The notes: a model not told the origin generated them from the letters alone. Counted from the stretch's first letter, positions 1-8,399 are shown. The stretch: 64,000 bases of DNA from Gammaproteobacteria bacterium (GCA_030066085.1 JASJCI010000025.1:62001-126000); one strand, 5' to 3'. Numbers and translations: made by a program.

Positions 1-106
1 TTCCGACGAACGGTCGTCATCTCCCGGGAAATGAGAACCAGTTCGCAAAAAAACCGCTATGGCCGTGGACTAGACTCAAACGACGTTTAAGGAATCGACG
101 AATGCC

Positions 107-526
107 ATGCTCGACATCATCGCCCTTGGATTGCTGCTGTTTATCGCCGCCAGCCTGACTTTCGGCGCTATCGCGATCGTCGGTATCCCCTACCGGATTG
201 CGGCCGAGCGTAACCACCCGCAGCAGGACGCGATTTACTTCGCGGGCTGGGCCAGCCTGTTCACGCTGCACGCCGCCTGGCCGCTGGTCTGGATCTGGGC
301 CGCGGCCTACCGCGAGGACCCCGTGCCGCGCTTCGCGCAGCTGAACGAGGATACGGCAATCAACGACCGCGCCGAGGCCGATGACGAAGCGGCCGATCCG
401 GCACTCGATCAGCTCGACGAGGACATTACCGATTCGGTTACGCTGTTACGCCACCGTTACGACGTGCTCGACGATCGTCTCGAGCGTATCGAAACCGCCA
501 TCATGGCGGCCTCGGACGCGGCCTGA
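107..526 (+). CDS. DUF3302 inner-membrane protein (YiaW-like)
   Basis: This 139-residue protein has a hydrophobic N-terminal helix (about residues 3-25), the segment 'ERNHPQQDAIYFAGWASLFTLH', and a second helix ending 'PLVWIWAAAY'. Together these match the YiaW/DUF3302 family as I know it. The C-terminal third is acidic and probably a coiled coil, so it should lie in the cytoplasm. In enterobacteria YiaW sits beside the membrane-fusion protein YiaV. Here the next gene, 15 bp downstream, is a shortened YiaV relative, which supports the assignment. A TAAGGA lies upstream at a rather long distance from the ATG. The function of the family is unknown; a role as accessory subunit of a small export or envelope system is inference. 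Confidence 0.8.
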   Translation: MLDIIALGLLLFIAASLTFGAIAIVGIPYRIAAERNHPQQDAIYFAGWASLFTLHAAWPLVWIWAAAYREDPVPRFAQLNEDTAINDRAEADDEAADPALDQLDEDITDSVTLLRHRYDVLDDRLERIETAIMAASDAA

Positions 527-541
527 GGAGGGAGCAGGAAA

Positions 542-1120
542 ATGGAAATTTTCGTGGTTACGGGTTACGCGGCAATCGCCATCGCCATGTTCGCGGTGTT
601 TCGCCTGCCGCTGAATCGCTGGACGGTTCCGGTCGCCTCGCTGGGCGGTCTGTTCGTAGTTTTCACGCTGATCCAGGTACTGAACCATTACCACCCGCAC
701 TCGGCGTCGAGCGCGCAGGCCCCGGCGAGCGGGAGCGAAACCGGCGCCGAATCCGGGGCGCCGCAGCTGGTCGCCTGGTTTCGCCTGAATCAACAGGGCC
801 GGCTGCACGACGGCAGCAGCGCCGAGGTGACTTTCGACGCGATTCCGGGCGAGGTTTTCAGCGCCGAGGTGCGTTCTGTGCTGGCGTCCGCCGACCTGCC
901 GCAGGGCTTGCCGGGGGCGCCCGCGGAAACGGCGCGGGCGGCGCTGTTGCCGGTACTGCTGGCGGTAACCGACGAACGCTATGCGCTCTATCACGGGTTG
1001 CTGGCGGGTAATGCCGCGCAGGCCGCGGTTTACGGCGAAGACCTGCCGCAACTCGCGGTGGTGCGCAAGACGCTGCTGCGCATGGCGGCGTGGATGAACT
1101 ACCTTTCGCTACCCGCCTGA
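542..1120 (+). CDS. Shortened YiaV-like HlyD-family protein without lipoyl/hairpin region
   Basis: The first ~55 residues (two hydrophobic stretches, 'FRLPLNRWTVPVASLGGLF') resemble the N-terminus of the YiaV membrane-fusion proteins. The last ~115 residues ('LVAWFRLNQQGRL', 'AEVTFDAIPGEVFSAEV', 'VVRKTLLRMAAWMNYL') resemble its C-terminal barrel and tail. The biotinyl-lipoyl halves and alpha-hairpin that normally lie between them are absent. The protein is therefore 192 residues, against about 380 in YiaV, and a short Ala/Ser/Gly-rich linker joins the two ends. The frame is open throughout and a GGAGGG ribosome-binding site precedes the ATG, so this looks like an expressed internal-deletion form and not a pseudogene. 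It follows the YiaW-like gene in an apparent two-gene operon. Confidence 0.72.
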   Translation: MEIFVVTGYAAIAIAMFAVFRLPLNRWTVPVASLGGLFVVFTLIQVLNHYHPHSASSAQAPASGSETGAESGAPQLVAWFRLNQQGRLHDGSSAEVTFDAIPGEVFSAEVRSVLASADLPQGLPGAPAETARAALLPVLLAVTDERYALYHGLLAGNAAQAAVYGEDLPQLAVVRKTLLRMAAWMNYLSLPA

Positions 1121-2929
1121 TCGCGTGGTCTCGTCCGCGTCGGGCAGGCCGGCAAGGCTGAGCCCCTCGAGTATCTTTTCCAGCACGTCACGGTCGCGCA
1201 ACGGCCAGCGCTCGCGCAGTCCCGACACGGTGACATTCGGCGCCAGCCCGCGCAGTCGTTCCACCGAAGCGCGCGCGTCGTCCAGCTGTCCGAGGTGTGC
1301 CTGTGCCGCCGCCAGGACGCGCCAGGTCGTATCCCAGCCGTCATAAATGCGCAGCGACCGCATGGCCTGTTCGCGGGCCTGTTGATAGCGCCCGCAACAC
1401 AGGTGCGCCAGCGCGAGGCTGGCAAAAAAGAAAAACGCGTTGGGGTCGCCGGGACTGACCCGGATCGCGGCCTCGATCAGCGGGATGCCGGTCTCGGGAT
1501 CGCCGCTGACGATCAGGCAGGCGCCGCCCAGGAAACTGACGAAGGCGATGTTGGGATTGATCTCGAGAGCGCGGTTCACCGCCTGCAGTCCCTGGTCGTA
1601 GTCGCGCGCAATCATGATCAGCACGAAACCGGCCAGCACGAGTACCAGCGCATCGTCGCGATCGGCTTCGATTGCGCGGCGCGCCATGTCGATGGCCGTG
1701 GCCGTATCGTCGTCGCTGTAGGCGCCCCACGCGCGGGTCAGCCGTTCTTCGTAGGCCCAGGCCAGGTGTGCCAGCGCGAGCCCGTAGTCCGGGTCCAGCG
1801 TGACCGCCCGGTGCAGGTAATCGAGCGCCTGCCGGTTCTGCTGCGGGCGCATCGACTGTAGCAGCGGCAGCGCCCGCAGGTACAGGTCGTAGGCATCCAT
1901 GTCGTCGGTGGGCTTGTGCTGCGAGCGTTCGATTTCGGCCACCCGCAGCGATGGCTCGATCGCGCCGACGACGCTCTCGGTGATGCGGTCCTGCAGTTCG
2001 AACACATCGTCGAGGTCGCCATCGAAACGATCGGCCCACAGGTGCGTGCCACTCTCCGCGTCGATCAGCTGCCCGGTGATGCGCACGCGGTTGCCGCCCT
2101 TGCGCACGCTGCCCTCGAGCACGTAGCGTACGCCCAGCTCTTGCGCCACGTCGCGAATATCGACGTTCTGCCCCTTGTAGACGAAGCTCGAATTGCGCGC
2201 CACCACGCGCCATTGCTTGATGTGCGACAGCGCGGTAATGATGTCCTCGACCATGCCGTCGGCGAAGTACTCCTGTTCCGGATCGTTGCTCATGTTGGCG
2301 AACGGCAGCACCGCGATCGATGGCTTGTCGCCGGACCGCTGCCGATCGCGCCGGGCCGCGGGTGCTCCGTGCGCTTGCTCCGGGGCGGGCAGCGCGGCGC
2401 CGTCCTCGAGCCGCACGGCAAAAGCCCGCACGGCCTGCTCGAATCCCTTCAGCTCCCGTTCGCCGAGGCTGTCGAATTCGAACGGCAGGCGAGCGGGAAT
2501 GGTTTCGACCACGGAGCCCTGCACGACGACACCGCCGTTGCCCGCCAGCTGTTCCAGGCGCTGCGCCAGCACCACGCCGGCGCCGGTCACCGTGCCGTCC
2601 GCAATCACCACCTCGCCCATGCTGATGCCGACCCGCAGCCAGGGTCGGATATCGTCATCCAGGTCGGCATTGCGCGCGCTGTTTGCCTGCTGGAAGGCGA
2701 GCGCGGCGGCAACCGCGTCCGAGGCACGTTCGAATTCGGCCACCAGGGCGTCGCCGCGCAGCTCTCGCGTGCAGCCGCCGAAGTTCTCGATAGTGGTGGA
2801 AAACTCGCGGAACGCGTTCTGCATGCGCTGGTGAGCGACGGTTTCGTCGAGCTGCACGAGCGTGGTCGAAGCGACCACGTCCGCATGCAACAGCACCGCT
2901 AGCTTGCGCGAGAGTTTGTCCGGGGCCAC
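1109..2929 (-). CDS. Class III nucleotide-cyclase-like domain with TolB-like domain and TPRs
   Basis: Residues 1-175 form a class III adenylate/guanylate cyclase domain. Metal-binding aspartates are at D17 ('LHADVVAST') and D60 ('RGDALVAEF'). The usual 'VNVAARL' motif reads 'VVLAQRL', keeping the arginine (R124) but replacing the asparagine with valine, so catalysis is uncertain. Residues ~204-320 resemble the TolB N-terminal-like domain that often follows such cyclases ('SIAVLPFANMSNDPEQEYFADGM'). The rest is TPR-like helices ('ALDYLHRAVTLDPDYGLALAHLAWA'). The start is a GTG 24 bp after the sulfotransferase stop, so the two genes are probably cotranscribed. The 3' end overlaps the convergent YiaV-like gene by 12 bp. 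The architecture recurs in proteobacteria but its role is not defined. Confidence 0.82.
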   Translation of the reverse strand: MAPDKLSRKLAVLLHADVVASTTLVQLDETVAHQRMQNAFREFSTTIENFGGCTRELRGDALVAEFERASDAVAAALAFQQANSARNADLDDDIRPWLRVGISMGEVVIADGTVTGAGVVLAQRLEQLAGNGGVVVQGSVVETIPARLPFEFDSLGERELKGFEQAVRAFAVRLEDGAALPAPEQAHGAPAARRDRQRSGDKPSIAVLPFANMSNDPEQEYFADGMVEDIITALSHIKQWRVVARNSSFVYKGQNVDIRDVAQELGVRYVLEGSVRKGGNRVRITGQLIDAESGTHLWADRFDGDLDDVFELQDRITESVVGAIEPSLRVAEIERSQHKPTDDMDAYDLYLRALPLLQSMRPQQNRQALDYLHRAVTLDPDYGLALAHLAWAYEERLTRAWGAYSDDDTATAIDMARRAIEADRDDALVLVLAGFVLIMIARDYDQGLQAVNRALEINPNIAFVSFLGGACLIVSGDPETGIPLIEAAIRVSPGDPNAFFFFASLALAHLCCGRYQQAREQAMRSLRIYDGWDTTWRVLAAAQAHLGQLDDARASVERLRGLAPNVTVSGLRERWPLRDRDVLEKILEGLSLAGLPDADETTRSGG

Positions 2930-2953
2930 GTGCCTGCTATCCGCGGGTAAGCG

Positions 2954-3586
2954 TTACTCCGGCTCGCCGCCGAAGTGTTCCCAGAATTCCTTTTTCGGAT
3001 TGCTGTGCGGAAAAGGTTCGGCCGGTACCGGTACACCGAGGAATTCGCACAGCGGATCCCAACCGTCGGCAACGTGGAACACCAGCAGGCGCTCGGGCGG
3101 GATGACTTCGCGCACGCGCCGGTTGTTGGCGCGGTAAGCGGCCAGCGCCGAGTCGCGATCCCGGAAATCGCCGAAGGTACCGTGGATGATCAGCTTCTCC
3201 ATGGTGTCGAACTGATCCATGATGTGCGGCGGCAGCTCCAGGTCACGGAAGACAGCGAAGAACTTGCCGATGGTACCGTTGAAGCTGTTCCACCAGGCAT
3301 CCTCGGGACGTTCGGTATGAATGACCTTTGCCCCCGGGAAGGCGGCCGCGGTCTGTTCCCACACGCTTGCCCCGGGCCAGTCGACCTGGGAGCTATAGCC
3401 CGCGTAGGCAGCGCTCCAGTCCACCGTTGCGCCGGCGGCGAGCGCTTTCCAGTGAACCAGCTGGTGCGGGTTTTCGATGATTTCGACCATGTGGTGACAG
3501 GGGCCATAGCCGAGTATCTCCAGCGCCTGCTTGGTCGTCATGGTGCCCGTGCGGCCGAAGCCCGAACCTATAACCTCGAGTGACAT
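2954..3586 (-). CDS. Sulfotransferase family protein (P-loop)
   Basis: The N-terminus 'IGSGFGRTGTMTTKQALE' is the PAPS-binding loop of the short bacterial sulfotransferases (the sulfotransferase_4 type). 'KVIHTERPEDAWWNSF' matches the second PAPS-contact region, where an Arg and a Ser/Asn hold the 3'-phosphate. The 210-residue length is normal for the family, which transfers sulfuryl groups from PAPS to small acceptors. The acceptor cannot be predicted here. A strong GAGGGGGA ribosome-binding site precedes the ATG. The gene is first in an apparent two-gene unit with the cyclase-TPR gene and is divergent from the UPF0145 operon. Confidence 0.8.
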   Translation of the reverse strand: MSLEVIGSGFGRTGTMTTKQALEILGYGPCHHMVEIIENPHQLVHWKALAAGATVDWSAAYAGYSSQVDWPGASVWEQTAAAFPGAKVIHTERPEDAWWNSFNGTIGKFFAVFRDLELPPHIMDQFDTMEKLIIHGTFGDFRDRDSALAAYRANNRRVREVIPPERLLVFHVADGWDPLCEFLGVPVPAEPFPHSNPKKEFWEHFGGEPE

Positions 3587-3764
3587 GGACTCCCCCTCTC
3601 ACCGTGGAAGATTTATTTTGTATCGCAGTATACCGGGGATGGCCGCGGGTGCGAAAATCGAATTCTGCCGGGTGGGACCGAGGTTCGGCAATGCCCGTCC
3701 GGTGCGTGCCGGGGACGGCGGTCGAATACTGCTATACTCGATGGCACTAGCGGGGGATCGAGCG

Positions 3765-4079
3765 ATGATCATTACCAACCTGGAAACCGTGCCGGGGCGC
3801 AGGATCGCCAGGCACTTCGGCCTGGTACAGGGCAACACGATTCGCGCCAAGCACGTCGGCCGCGACATCATGGCCGGGCTGAAGAACATATTCGGCGGTG
3901 AATTGCGGGGCTATACCGAGTTACTGGCCGAGGCGCGCCAGGAAGCCACCGACCGCATGGTGGCGCAGGCCGAGGCGCTCGGCGCCAATGCGATCCTCAA
4001 CGTGCGCTTCAGTACTTCGTCGGTAACCCAGGGTGCGGCCGAGCTGTATGCCTACGGTACGGCGGTAACGCTCGAATGA
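3765..4079 (+). CDS. UPF0145 (YbjQ-like) family protein
   Basis: The N-terminus 'MIITNLETVPGRRIARHFGLVQGNTI', the centre 'GGELRGYTELLAEARQEATDRM', and the end 'ALGANAILNVRFSTSS...LYAYGTAVTLE' are the full UPF0145/YbjQ fold. Members form small oligomers of unknown biochemical function and have been called putative heavy-metal-binding proteins. I placed the start at the ATG at 3765, giving 104 aa, because homology begins there and GGGGGA lies 7-8 bp upstream. The longer ORF in the track has no family-like sequence before this point. The stop overlaps the next start as ATGA, so this is gene 1 of a translationally coupled three-gene operon. Confidence 0.85.
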   Translation: MIITNLETVPGRRIARHFGLVQGNTIRAKHVGRDIMAGLKNIFGGELRGYTELLAEARQEATDRMVAQAEALGANAILNVRFSTSSVTQGAAELYAYGTAVTLE

Positions 4080-4534
4080 GCTGGATCGAAATCGCCGTTT
4101 TCCTGGTGCTGCTGGCGCTGGGTTATTTTTTTGGTCGCTACGCGGAACGTTCGCACTATCGCTCGATCCTCTGGCGCGAGCAAGAGTCGCTGGGTTTTCC
4201 GCTGCTCACGCTGCGCACGCCACCGTCCAGCCTGGCGCGCTGCGATGCATCGCTGGTAGCGGGCAACGTGGTCGTCTCGGTCGACTATTTCAAGCGTTTC
4301 CTGGCCGCTTTGCGTGCGCTCGTCGGCGGTCGGCTGAAGAGTTACGAAAGCCTGCTCGACCGCGCGCGGCGCGAAGCCGTCCTGCGCATGAAGGAGCAGG
4401 CGATGGATCGGGGAGCGGTCGTCGTCATGGGAGTGCGGATCGAAACCGCCTCGATCAGCAAGGGCAAGGGCCAGGCAATCGGCTCGATCGAAGTGCTCGC
4501 CTACGGCACCGCGATCGTGCCGTCGCGCGGCTGA
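4076..4534 (+). CDS. Membrane-anchored UPF0145 (YbjQ-like) paralogue
   Basis: Residues 4-24 form one transmembrane helix ('IAVFLVLLALGYFFGRYAE'). A second UPF0145 domain follows ('GGRLKSYESLLDRARREAVLRMKEQAMDRGAVVVMGVRIETASI...EVLAYGTAIV'), paralogous to the preceding gene. The first thus appears soluble and the second membrane-tethered, which suggests they may form a mixed oligomer at the membrane (inference). The gene overlaps the previous one by 4 bp and the following M48 peptidase by a single base (TGATG), so the three products are probably made in matched amounts. Confidence 0.8.
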   Translation: MSWIEIAVFLVLLALGYFFGRYAERSHYRSILWREQESLGFPLLTLRTPPSSLARCDASLVAGNVVVSVDYFKRFLAALRALVGGRLKSYESLLDRARREAVLRMKEQAMDRGAVVVMGVRIETASISKGKGQAIGSIEVLAYGTAIVPSRG

Positions 4535-5379
4535 TGGATTACGAACCGAAGATCATTCCGGAGGGGATCAATACCTCGCGCGAACACCCGCTGCGCGAGT
4601 TCTTCCTGCTCGTCGGCGGCATCTCGCTGGTGGTCGTCCTGCTGGTTTCCGTGCTCGCGGCCAGCGCCGATTTCCTGCTCGGCTACATACCGGTGGAAAA
4701 GGAAAACCAGTGGTTCGCGCAGCGGCACGACAGCTCCGCCGGCGACACAGGGCCCGCGGCCGAGCGCGAGGTCGAGGCCTACCTGCAGCAGCTCAGCAAC
4801 CGCCTGCGCGATCCGGCGCGTCCCGGGTTTCGTTTCGATCTGAGCCTGCTGGAAAATCCGGCACCCAATGCGTTCGTGCTGCCGGGCGGGCATATCGTCG
4901 TGACCTCGGGGCTGCTGGATGCGGTCGAGAGTGAAAACGGCCTGGCCATGGTGGTTGCGCATGAAATGGCGCACCAGTATCACCGCCATCCGCTGCGCAG
5001 TCTCGGCCGCGGCGTGGTCATAGCGCTGGCCCTGGTTGCAATCAGCGGTGCCGACGGTAGCGGCCTGGCGCAGCAGTTTGTCGGCGGCACCGCGGTACTG
5101 ACGCAACTGGGTTACAGCCGCGAACAGGAGCGCGAGGCGGATGCCACCGGGCTGGAGCTGTTACTGCGACAATACGGTCACAGCGGTGGCGCGGTGGAGT
5201 TTTTTGCCGCCGTGCGCGAACTGCCGCTGGCGGATGACGAGCCGCCGGTTTTCCTCAGCACCCATCCCGGAATCGACGAGCGCATCGACATGCTGCAGGC
5301 GCACGCGCGGCACAACGACGGTCCGATCACGCCGCTGCCCGCGGTAATCGGCGAGTATCTCGCCCAGGTCGAGCAGTAG
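4534..5379 (+). CDS. M48 family membrane metallopeptidase
   Basis: The zinc motif 'VVAHEMAHQYHRHP' (HExxH) and the third-ligand region 'REQEREADATGLELL' identify an M48 peptidase with an intact active site. A single N-terminal transmembrane helix (about residues 22-46) and the absence of a signal-peptide cleavage site suggest a membrane-anchored enzyme whose catalytic domain probably faces the periplasm. The 281-residue length fits the short M48 branch without a TPR tail. The C-terminal 'FLSTHPGIDERIDML' is the conserved M48 motif that follows the catalytic core. It is the last gene of the UPF0145-UPF0145-M48 operon, so the two UPF0145 proteins may be partners or substrates. Confidence 0.88.
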   Translation: MDYEPKIIPEGINTSREHPLREFFLLVGGISLVVVLLVSVLAASADFLLGYIPVEKENQWFAQRHDSSAGDTGPAAEREVEAYLQQLSNRLRDPARPGFRFDLSLLENPAPNAFVLPGGHIVVTSGLLDAVESENGLAMVVAHEMAHQYHRHPLRSLGRGVVIALALVAISGADGSGLAQQFVGGTAVLTQLGYSREQEREADATGLELLLRQYGHSGGAVEFFAAVRELPLADDEPPVFLSTHPGIDERIDMLQAHARHNDGPITPLPAVIGEYLAQVEQ

Positions 5380-5741
5380 GAACGCCGGGCCGCGAGGGCC
5401 GGACGCGTGCCGGGTTCATGCCTGCCCGCGCGCGCTGTGCCCGGTTTAGACGCGCCCACCGAGGCGTGGCTATCGCCCGCGCGGCAGTTCCGGGGCCCGA
5501 TTCGCGCGGGTACGCGAATCTGACCCAAACGAGTGCCCGATCACACAATTAAGCCCTGATTTTGGTAAAACTTTCGAGCCTGGCCCCGACTGTAAGGCCG
5601 GAGAGTCGCTGGTTGCCGGCACCTGCCGCGCGGATTGTGCGGGATTTGACGGCGGGACTGGCGGTTACAATCGGGGCGGGCTGGTCGAGGACACAGGGCC
5701 TCGTTTTACGTATACCGATAACAGGGGTAGTAGCAACGCGT
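5380..5741. other. Intergenic gap without a supported gene
   Basis: This gap lies between the M48 gene and the DsbA-REC-GGDEF gene. The ORF track extends the downstream gene to 5562, but that N-terminal extension is not conserved-looking. An AGGGG is seen at about 5722-5728. I see no clear terminator hairpin with a T-run, no repeat and no small ORF with a good ribosome-binding site. Confidence 0.5.
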
Positions 5742-7304
5742 ATGCACGATGCAACGCACATGAAAGGGCTTTTCGACGATAGCGGCGAGCTGCGTTTCAC
5801 CGTGTACGGCGATTTCAACTGTCCTTTCAGTTACGCGCTGAACGAGCAGCTGTTCGCCCTGGGCCTGCAACAGCGCGTCGATTTCCGCATGATCCAGCAT
5901 GCACCCCGCGCCAGCAGCAGCCACATCAATCTCGAATTGATCGGCACCCTGACCGCCGAGGTCGCCGAAGTCCGCCGCCGCTCCCCGTCGACCGAAATCA
6001 ACGTCCCCACGACCCGGCCGAATTCGGCGCCGGCGGCGATATTGCTGTACGCTCTCAACCGCATCGATCCTGTCGGCGCGGCACGCCTGCGGCGGGAGAT
6101 TTATCGCGCACTGTGGGTCGACGGCAGGGATATCTCGCGCGCGGACATACTTGCCGGCCTGTTGCTCGAACTCGAGCTCGAGCTACCCACGCACGACGAT
6201 CTCGGCACTGATGACCTGATGGCCTGGCAGTCGGAATGGAGTAACAATACCGAGTTCGAGCGCAACCTGCCGGTCGTGATCAGCGAGTCCGGCGAGACCC
6301 TGATCGGGTTTCCGCTCGAGCTCGAGCTGCGCGCCTTCCTCGAGTCGGGTTCGCTGGTTGGCGAAGCATCCACCAGCGAGCCGCGGGACCTGCCGAAACG
6401 CCAGCGTATCCTGGTGCTGGACGACGATCCCGACAGCCTGCGCGTTGTCATCGAGCAAATGCACGATGCGCAGGTCGAGGTTGCCGACGACCTGATTGGC
6501 CTGATCGCGCACGCGCGCAATCTCGGCATGCCGGATCTGCTGATGGTCAACACCGGCCTGGTTGGCCAACCCGGCGGGCGCGACTGGTGGCGCAACCTCA
6601 CCAACTCCGATCCGGATCCGGCGATTCCGATCGTGCATATTCTCGATACGCGGACGCCCGAGACGGAGGCGGCGGCGATCGAGGCCGGTGCGGTCGACGT
6701 CATAGCGCGACCCTTTCATCCGAAGCTGCTGCGCTCGCGCCTGATTTCACACCTGCGCGCACGCCGCGCGCGGCAGCAGTGTAACCACGTCGCGCGCGTC
6801 GATGCGCTGACGTCGCTGTGTAACCGGCGTGAATTCGATGCCCGCCTGCGTGCCGACTGGGGGCGCTGCGCCCGCACCGGCGATCCCCTCGCGCTGATCA
6901 TGATCGACGTCGATCGTTTACGTGCGTTCAACGATTCGCATGGACACCTGAGCGGTGACCAGTGCCTGGTGAAGGTGGCGCAGCGACTCGGTTCCTGCAT
7001 GCAGCGCCCGGAAGACCTGGTCGCGCGTTTTCGCGGCGGTTCCTTCGTCGCCCTGTTGCCGGGTGTCGGTACCGAGGGTGCGCTGAAAGTCGCGCAGGAC
7101 TGCCTGCAGGCCGTTTCGGCGGCTATGATTCCGCATCCCGCCTCGCCGATTGCGCCCTACGTCACCGTGGCGCTCGGGATAGCCGCGCAGGTACCGAGCA
7201 GCGACCGGCAGGCGTCGCTGTTGATCGAGCAGGCGGAAGTGGCGCTGTTCCAGGCCAAGCGCTCACCGCGCCCGCGTTTCTGCGCCTTCGACCGCATGGG
7301 CTGA
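5742..7304 (+). CDS. DsbA-fold / degenerate receiver / degenerate GGDEF fusion protein
   Basis: Residues ~15-200 look like a DsbA/HCCA-isomerase thioredoxin fold ('FTVYGDFNCPFSYALNEQLF', single Cys at 27, cis-Pro region 'NLPVVISESGETLIGFP'). Residues 221-340 form a response-regulator receiver with the acidic pocket 'VLDDDPDS', but Asn270 replaces the phospho-acceptor Asp ('LLMVNTGLVG') and 'RPF' replaces 'KPF'. Residues ~350-515 are a diguanylate-cyclase fold ('ARVDALTSLCNRREFDARL', 'LIMIDVDRLRAFNDSHGH'), but the GGDEF signature reads RGGSF. Neither phosphorylation nor c-di-GMP synthesis is therefore expected. The protein may be a redox- or ligand-sensing scaffold (inference). Start choice between 5742 and 5760 is uncertain; there are no obvious signal or membrane segments. 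Confidence 0.75.
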   Translation: MHDATHMKGLFDDSGELRFTVYGDFNCPFSYALNEQLFALGLQQRVDFRMIQHAPRASSSHINLELIGTLTAEVAEVRRRSPSTEINVPTTRPNSAPAAILLYALNRIDPVGAARLRREIYRALWVDGRDISRADILAGLLLELELELPTHDDLGTDDLMAWQSEWSNNTEFERNLPVVISESGETLIGFPLELELRAFLESGSLVGEASTSEPRDLPKRQRILVLDDDPDSLRVVIEQMHDAQVEVADDLIGLIAHARNLGMPDLLMVNTGLVGQPGGRDWWRNLTNSDPDPAIPIVHILDTRTPETEAAAIEAGAVDVIARPFHPKLLRSRLISHLRARRARQQCNHVARVDALTSLCNRREFDARLRADWGRCARTGDPLALIMIDVDRLRAFNDSHGHLSGDQCLVKVAQRLGSCMQRPEDLVARFRGGSFVALLPGVGTEGALKVAQDCLQAVSAAMIPHPASPIAPYVTVALGIAAQVPSSDRQASLLIEQAEVALFQAKRSPRPRFCAFDRMG

Positions 7305-7310
7305 GCGGCT

Positions 7311-8399
7311 TTATTTCAGCTCGTAGGCGTTGATGTCAGCACGATACTGCATCGCGGATTCCGGCTCCATGCCGTTGAACAGGCTGTTGAACATGCGCCT
7401 CAGCCGGGCATTGTTTCTGACCGGCCTGTCCTTGAAGTAACTGTGATCGTCACCGACGTGCGCCGCGCTGGTCACGTTGAGATAGCTGGCGTTGCCGGCA
7501 TTCAGTTCCTTGAGGTAATGCCCCAGCCGCGCGAGCTGTTGTTCGCCGGGCTTGCGGCGTGACCACTTGAGCGCCGAATCGTGCTTGTTGATGACGACGT
7601 AAACGCCGGCGCGTGCCTCGATGCTCTCGACCCATTCGTCGTGCTGCCTGTTGTTGGTATCGGCCGCGACCAGGCAGACATTGTCGAACACGGCACGGCG
7701 CATCATCGAACCGGAAGGTTTGGTCGCGTACTTCAGCAGGTAGTTGCCCATCGAATGACACAGCAGGTTGATGCTGACCTTGCAACGCCTGGCCTGCAGG
7801 CGAGCGTACTCGGCACGCGCGGCTTCGTGGTTGTCCGGATGTTTGCCGCAGGCTTTTTGCCACAGTTCGCCGCGCTCCAGGGTGGTAAACATCTGGTGGT
7901 ACTGCTGCAGCTTTTCGAGGAAACGGTCGAAGGCGCCGGTCGATACCCTGGCGTCGCGCTTGTCGCTGAGATAGCTGGCCGCGCCCGTAACCGGTCCCCC
8001 GCCATTGGCTGGCCACGAAAACGGAACCACCTTGACGTCGTAGAGCTTTTCGAGTTTGTCCGCGGTCGTCAGTACGTCCTCGAGATCGTTGTTGTAGCCG
8101 TGCACGAAGATCAGGATATTTTTCTGATCCTTCAGCGCCGAGGTGAAAAAATCGTAGGCGACGCCAAAACTGCGCCACTGCGCGATGTCATCGTCCGGCT
8201 GCAGCTGCAGTATCCGGCGCAGCCGGTCGCTGGTGCGCCCGGGTAACCTGTCGTCCAGCAGCTTGACGCGGTACTTGCCCGAGCGGCGGGTTATTTCGAG
8301 CAGGCGCAGTTCGTTCGGGCCTTTTTCGTTGGGCTCCTTCGAAATAATATCGAGGTCACCGCTCTTTTTATCGATTCTTCGGTTGGTTACGACGTGCAT
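7311..8399 (-). CDS. DUF900-type alpha/beta hydrolase
   Basis: 'NILIFVHGYNNDLEDVLTTADKL' (oxyanion-hole strand) and the nucleophile elbow 'NLLCHSMGNYLLKY' (G-x-S-x-G-like, Ser in HSMGN) identify an alpha/beta hydrolase of the DUF900 kind. The acid is probably in 'DNVCLVAADTNNRQHDEWV' and the His in 'SAAHVGDDHSYF'. The start is the ATG at 8399 ('MHVVTNRRIDKKSGDLDII'), which has GGGAGA 6-7 bp upstream. The track's longer ORF to 9368 is an antisense shadow of the dehydrogenase gene. The product is cytoplasmic, 362 aa, and its substrate is unknown. It stands alone, convergent with the DsbA-REC-GGDEF gene. Confidence 0.83.
   Translation of the reverse strand: MHVVTNRRIDKKSGDLDIISKEPNEKGPNELRLLEITRRSGKYRVKLLDDRLPGRTSDRLRRILQLQPDDDIAQWRSFGVAYDFFTSALKDQKNILIFVHGYNNDLEDVLTTADKLEKLYDVKVVPFSWPANGGGPVTGAASYLSDKRDARVSTGAFDRFLEKLQQYHQMFTTLERGELWQKACGKHPDNHEAARAEYARLQARRCKVSINLLCHSMGNYLLKYATKPSGSMMRRAVFDNVCLVAADTNNRQHDEWVESIEARAGVYVVINKHDSALKWSRRKPGEQQLARLGHYLKELNAGNASYLNVTSAAHVGDDHSYFKDRPVRNNARLRRMFNSLFNGMEPESAMQYRADINAYELK

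Noticed and set aside
1916-2902. 328-residue plus-strand ORF opposite the cyclase-TPR gene
   Set aside because: It mirrors the codon pattern of the real minus-strand gene and has no recognisable domain.
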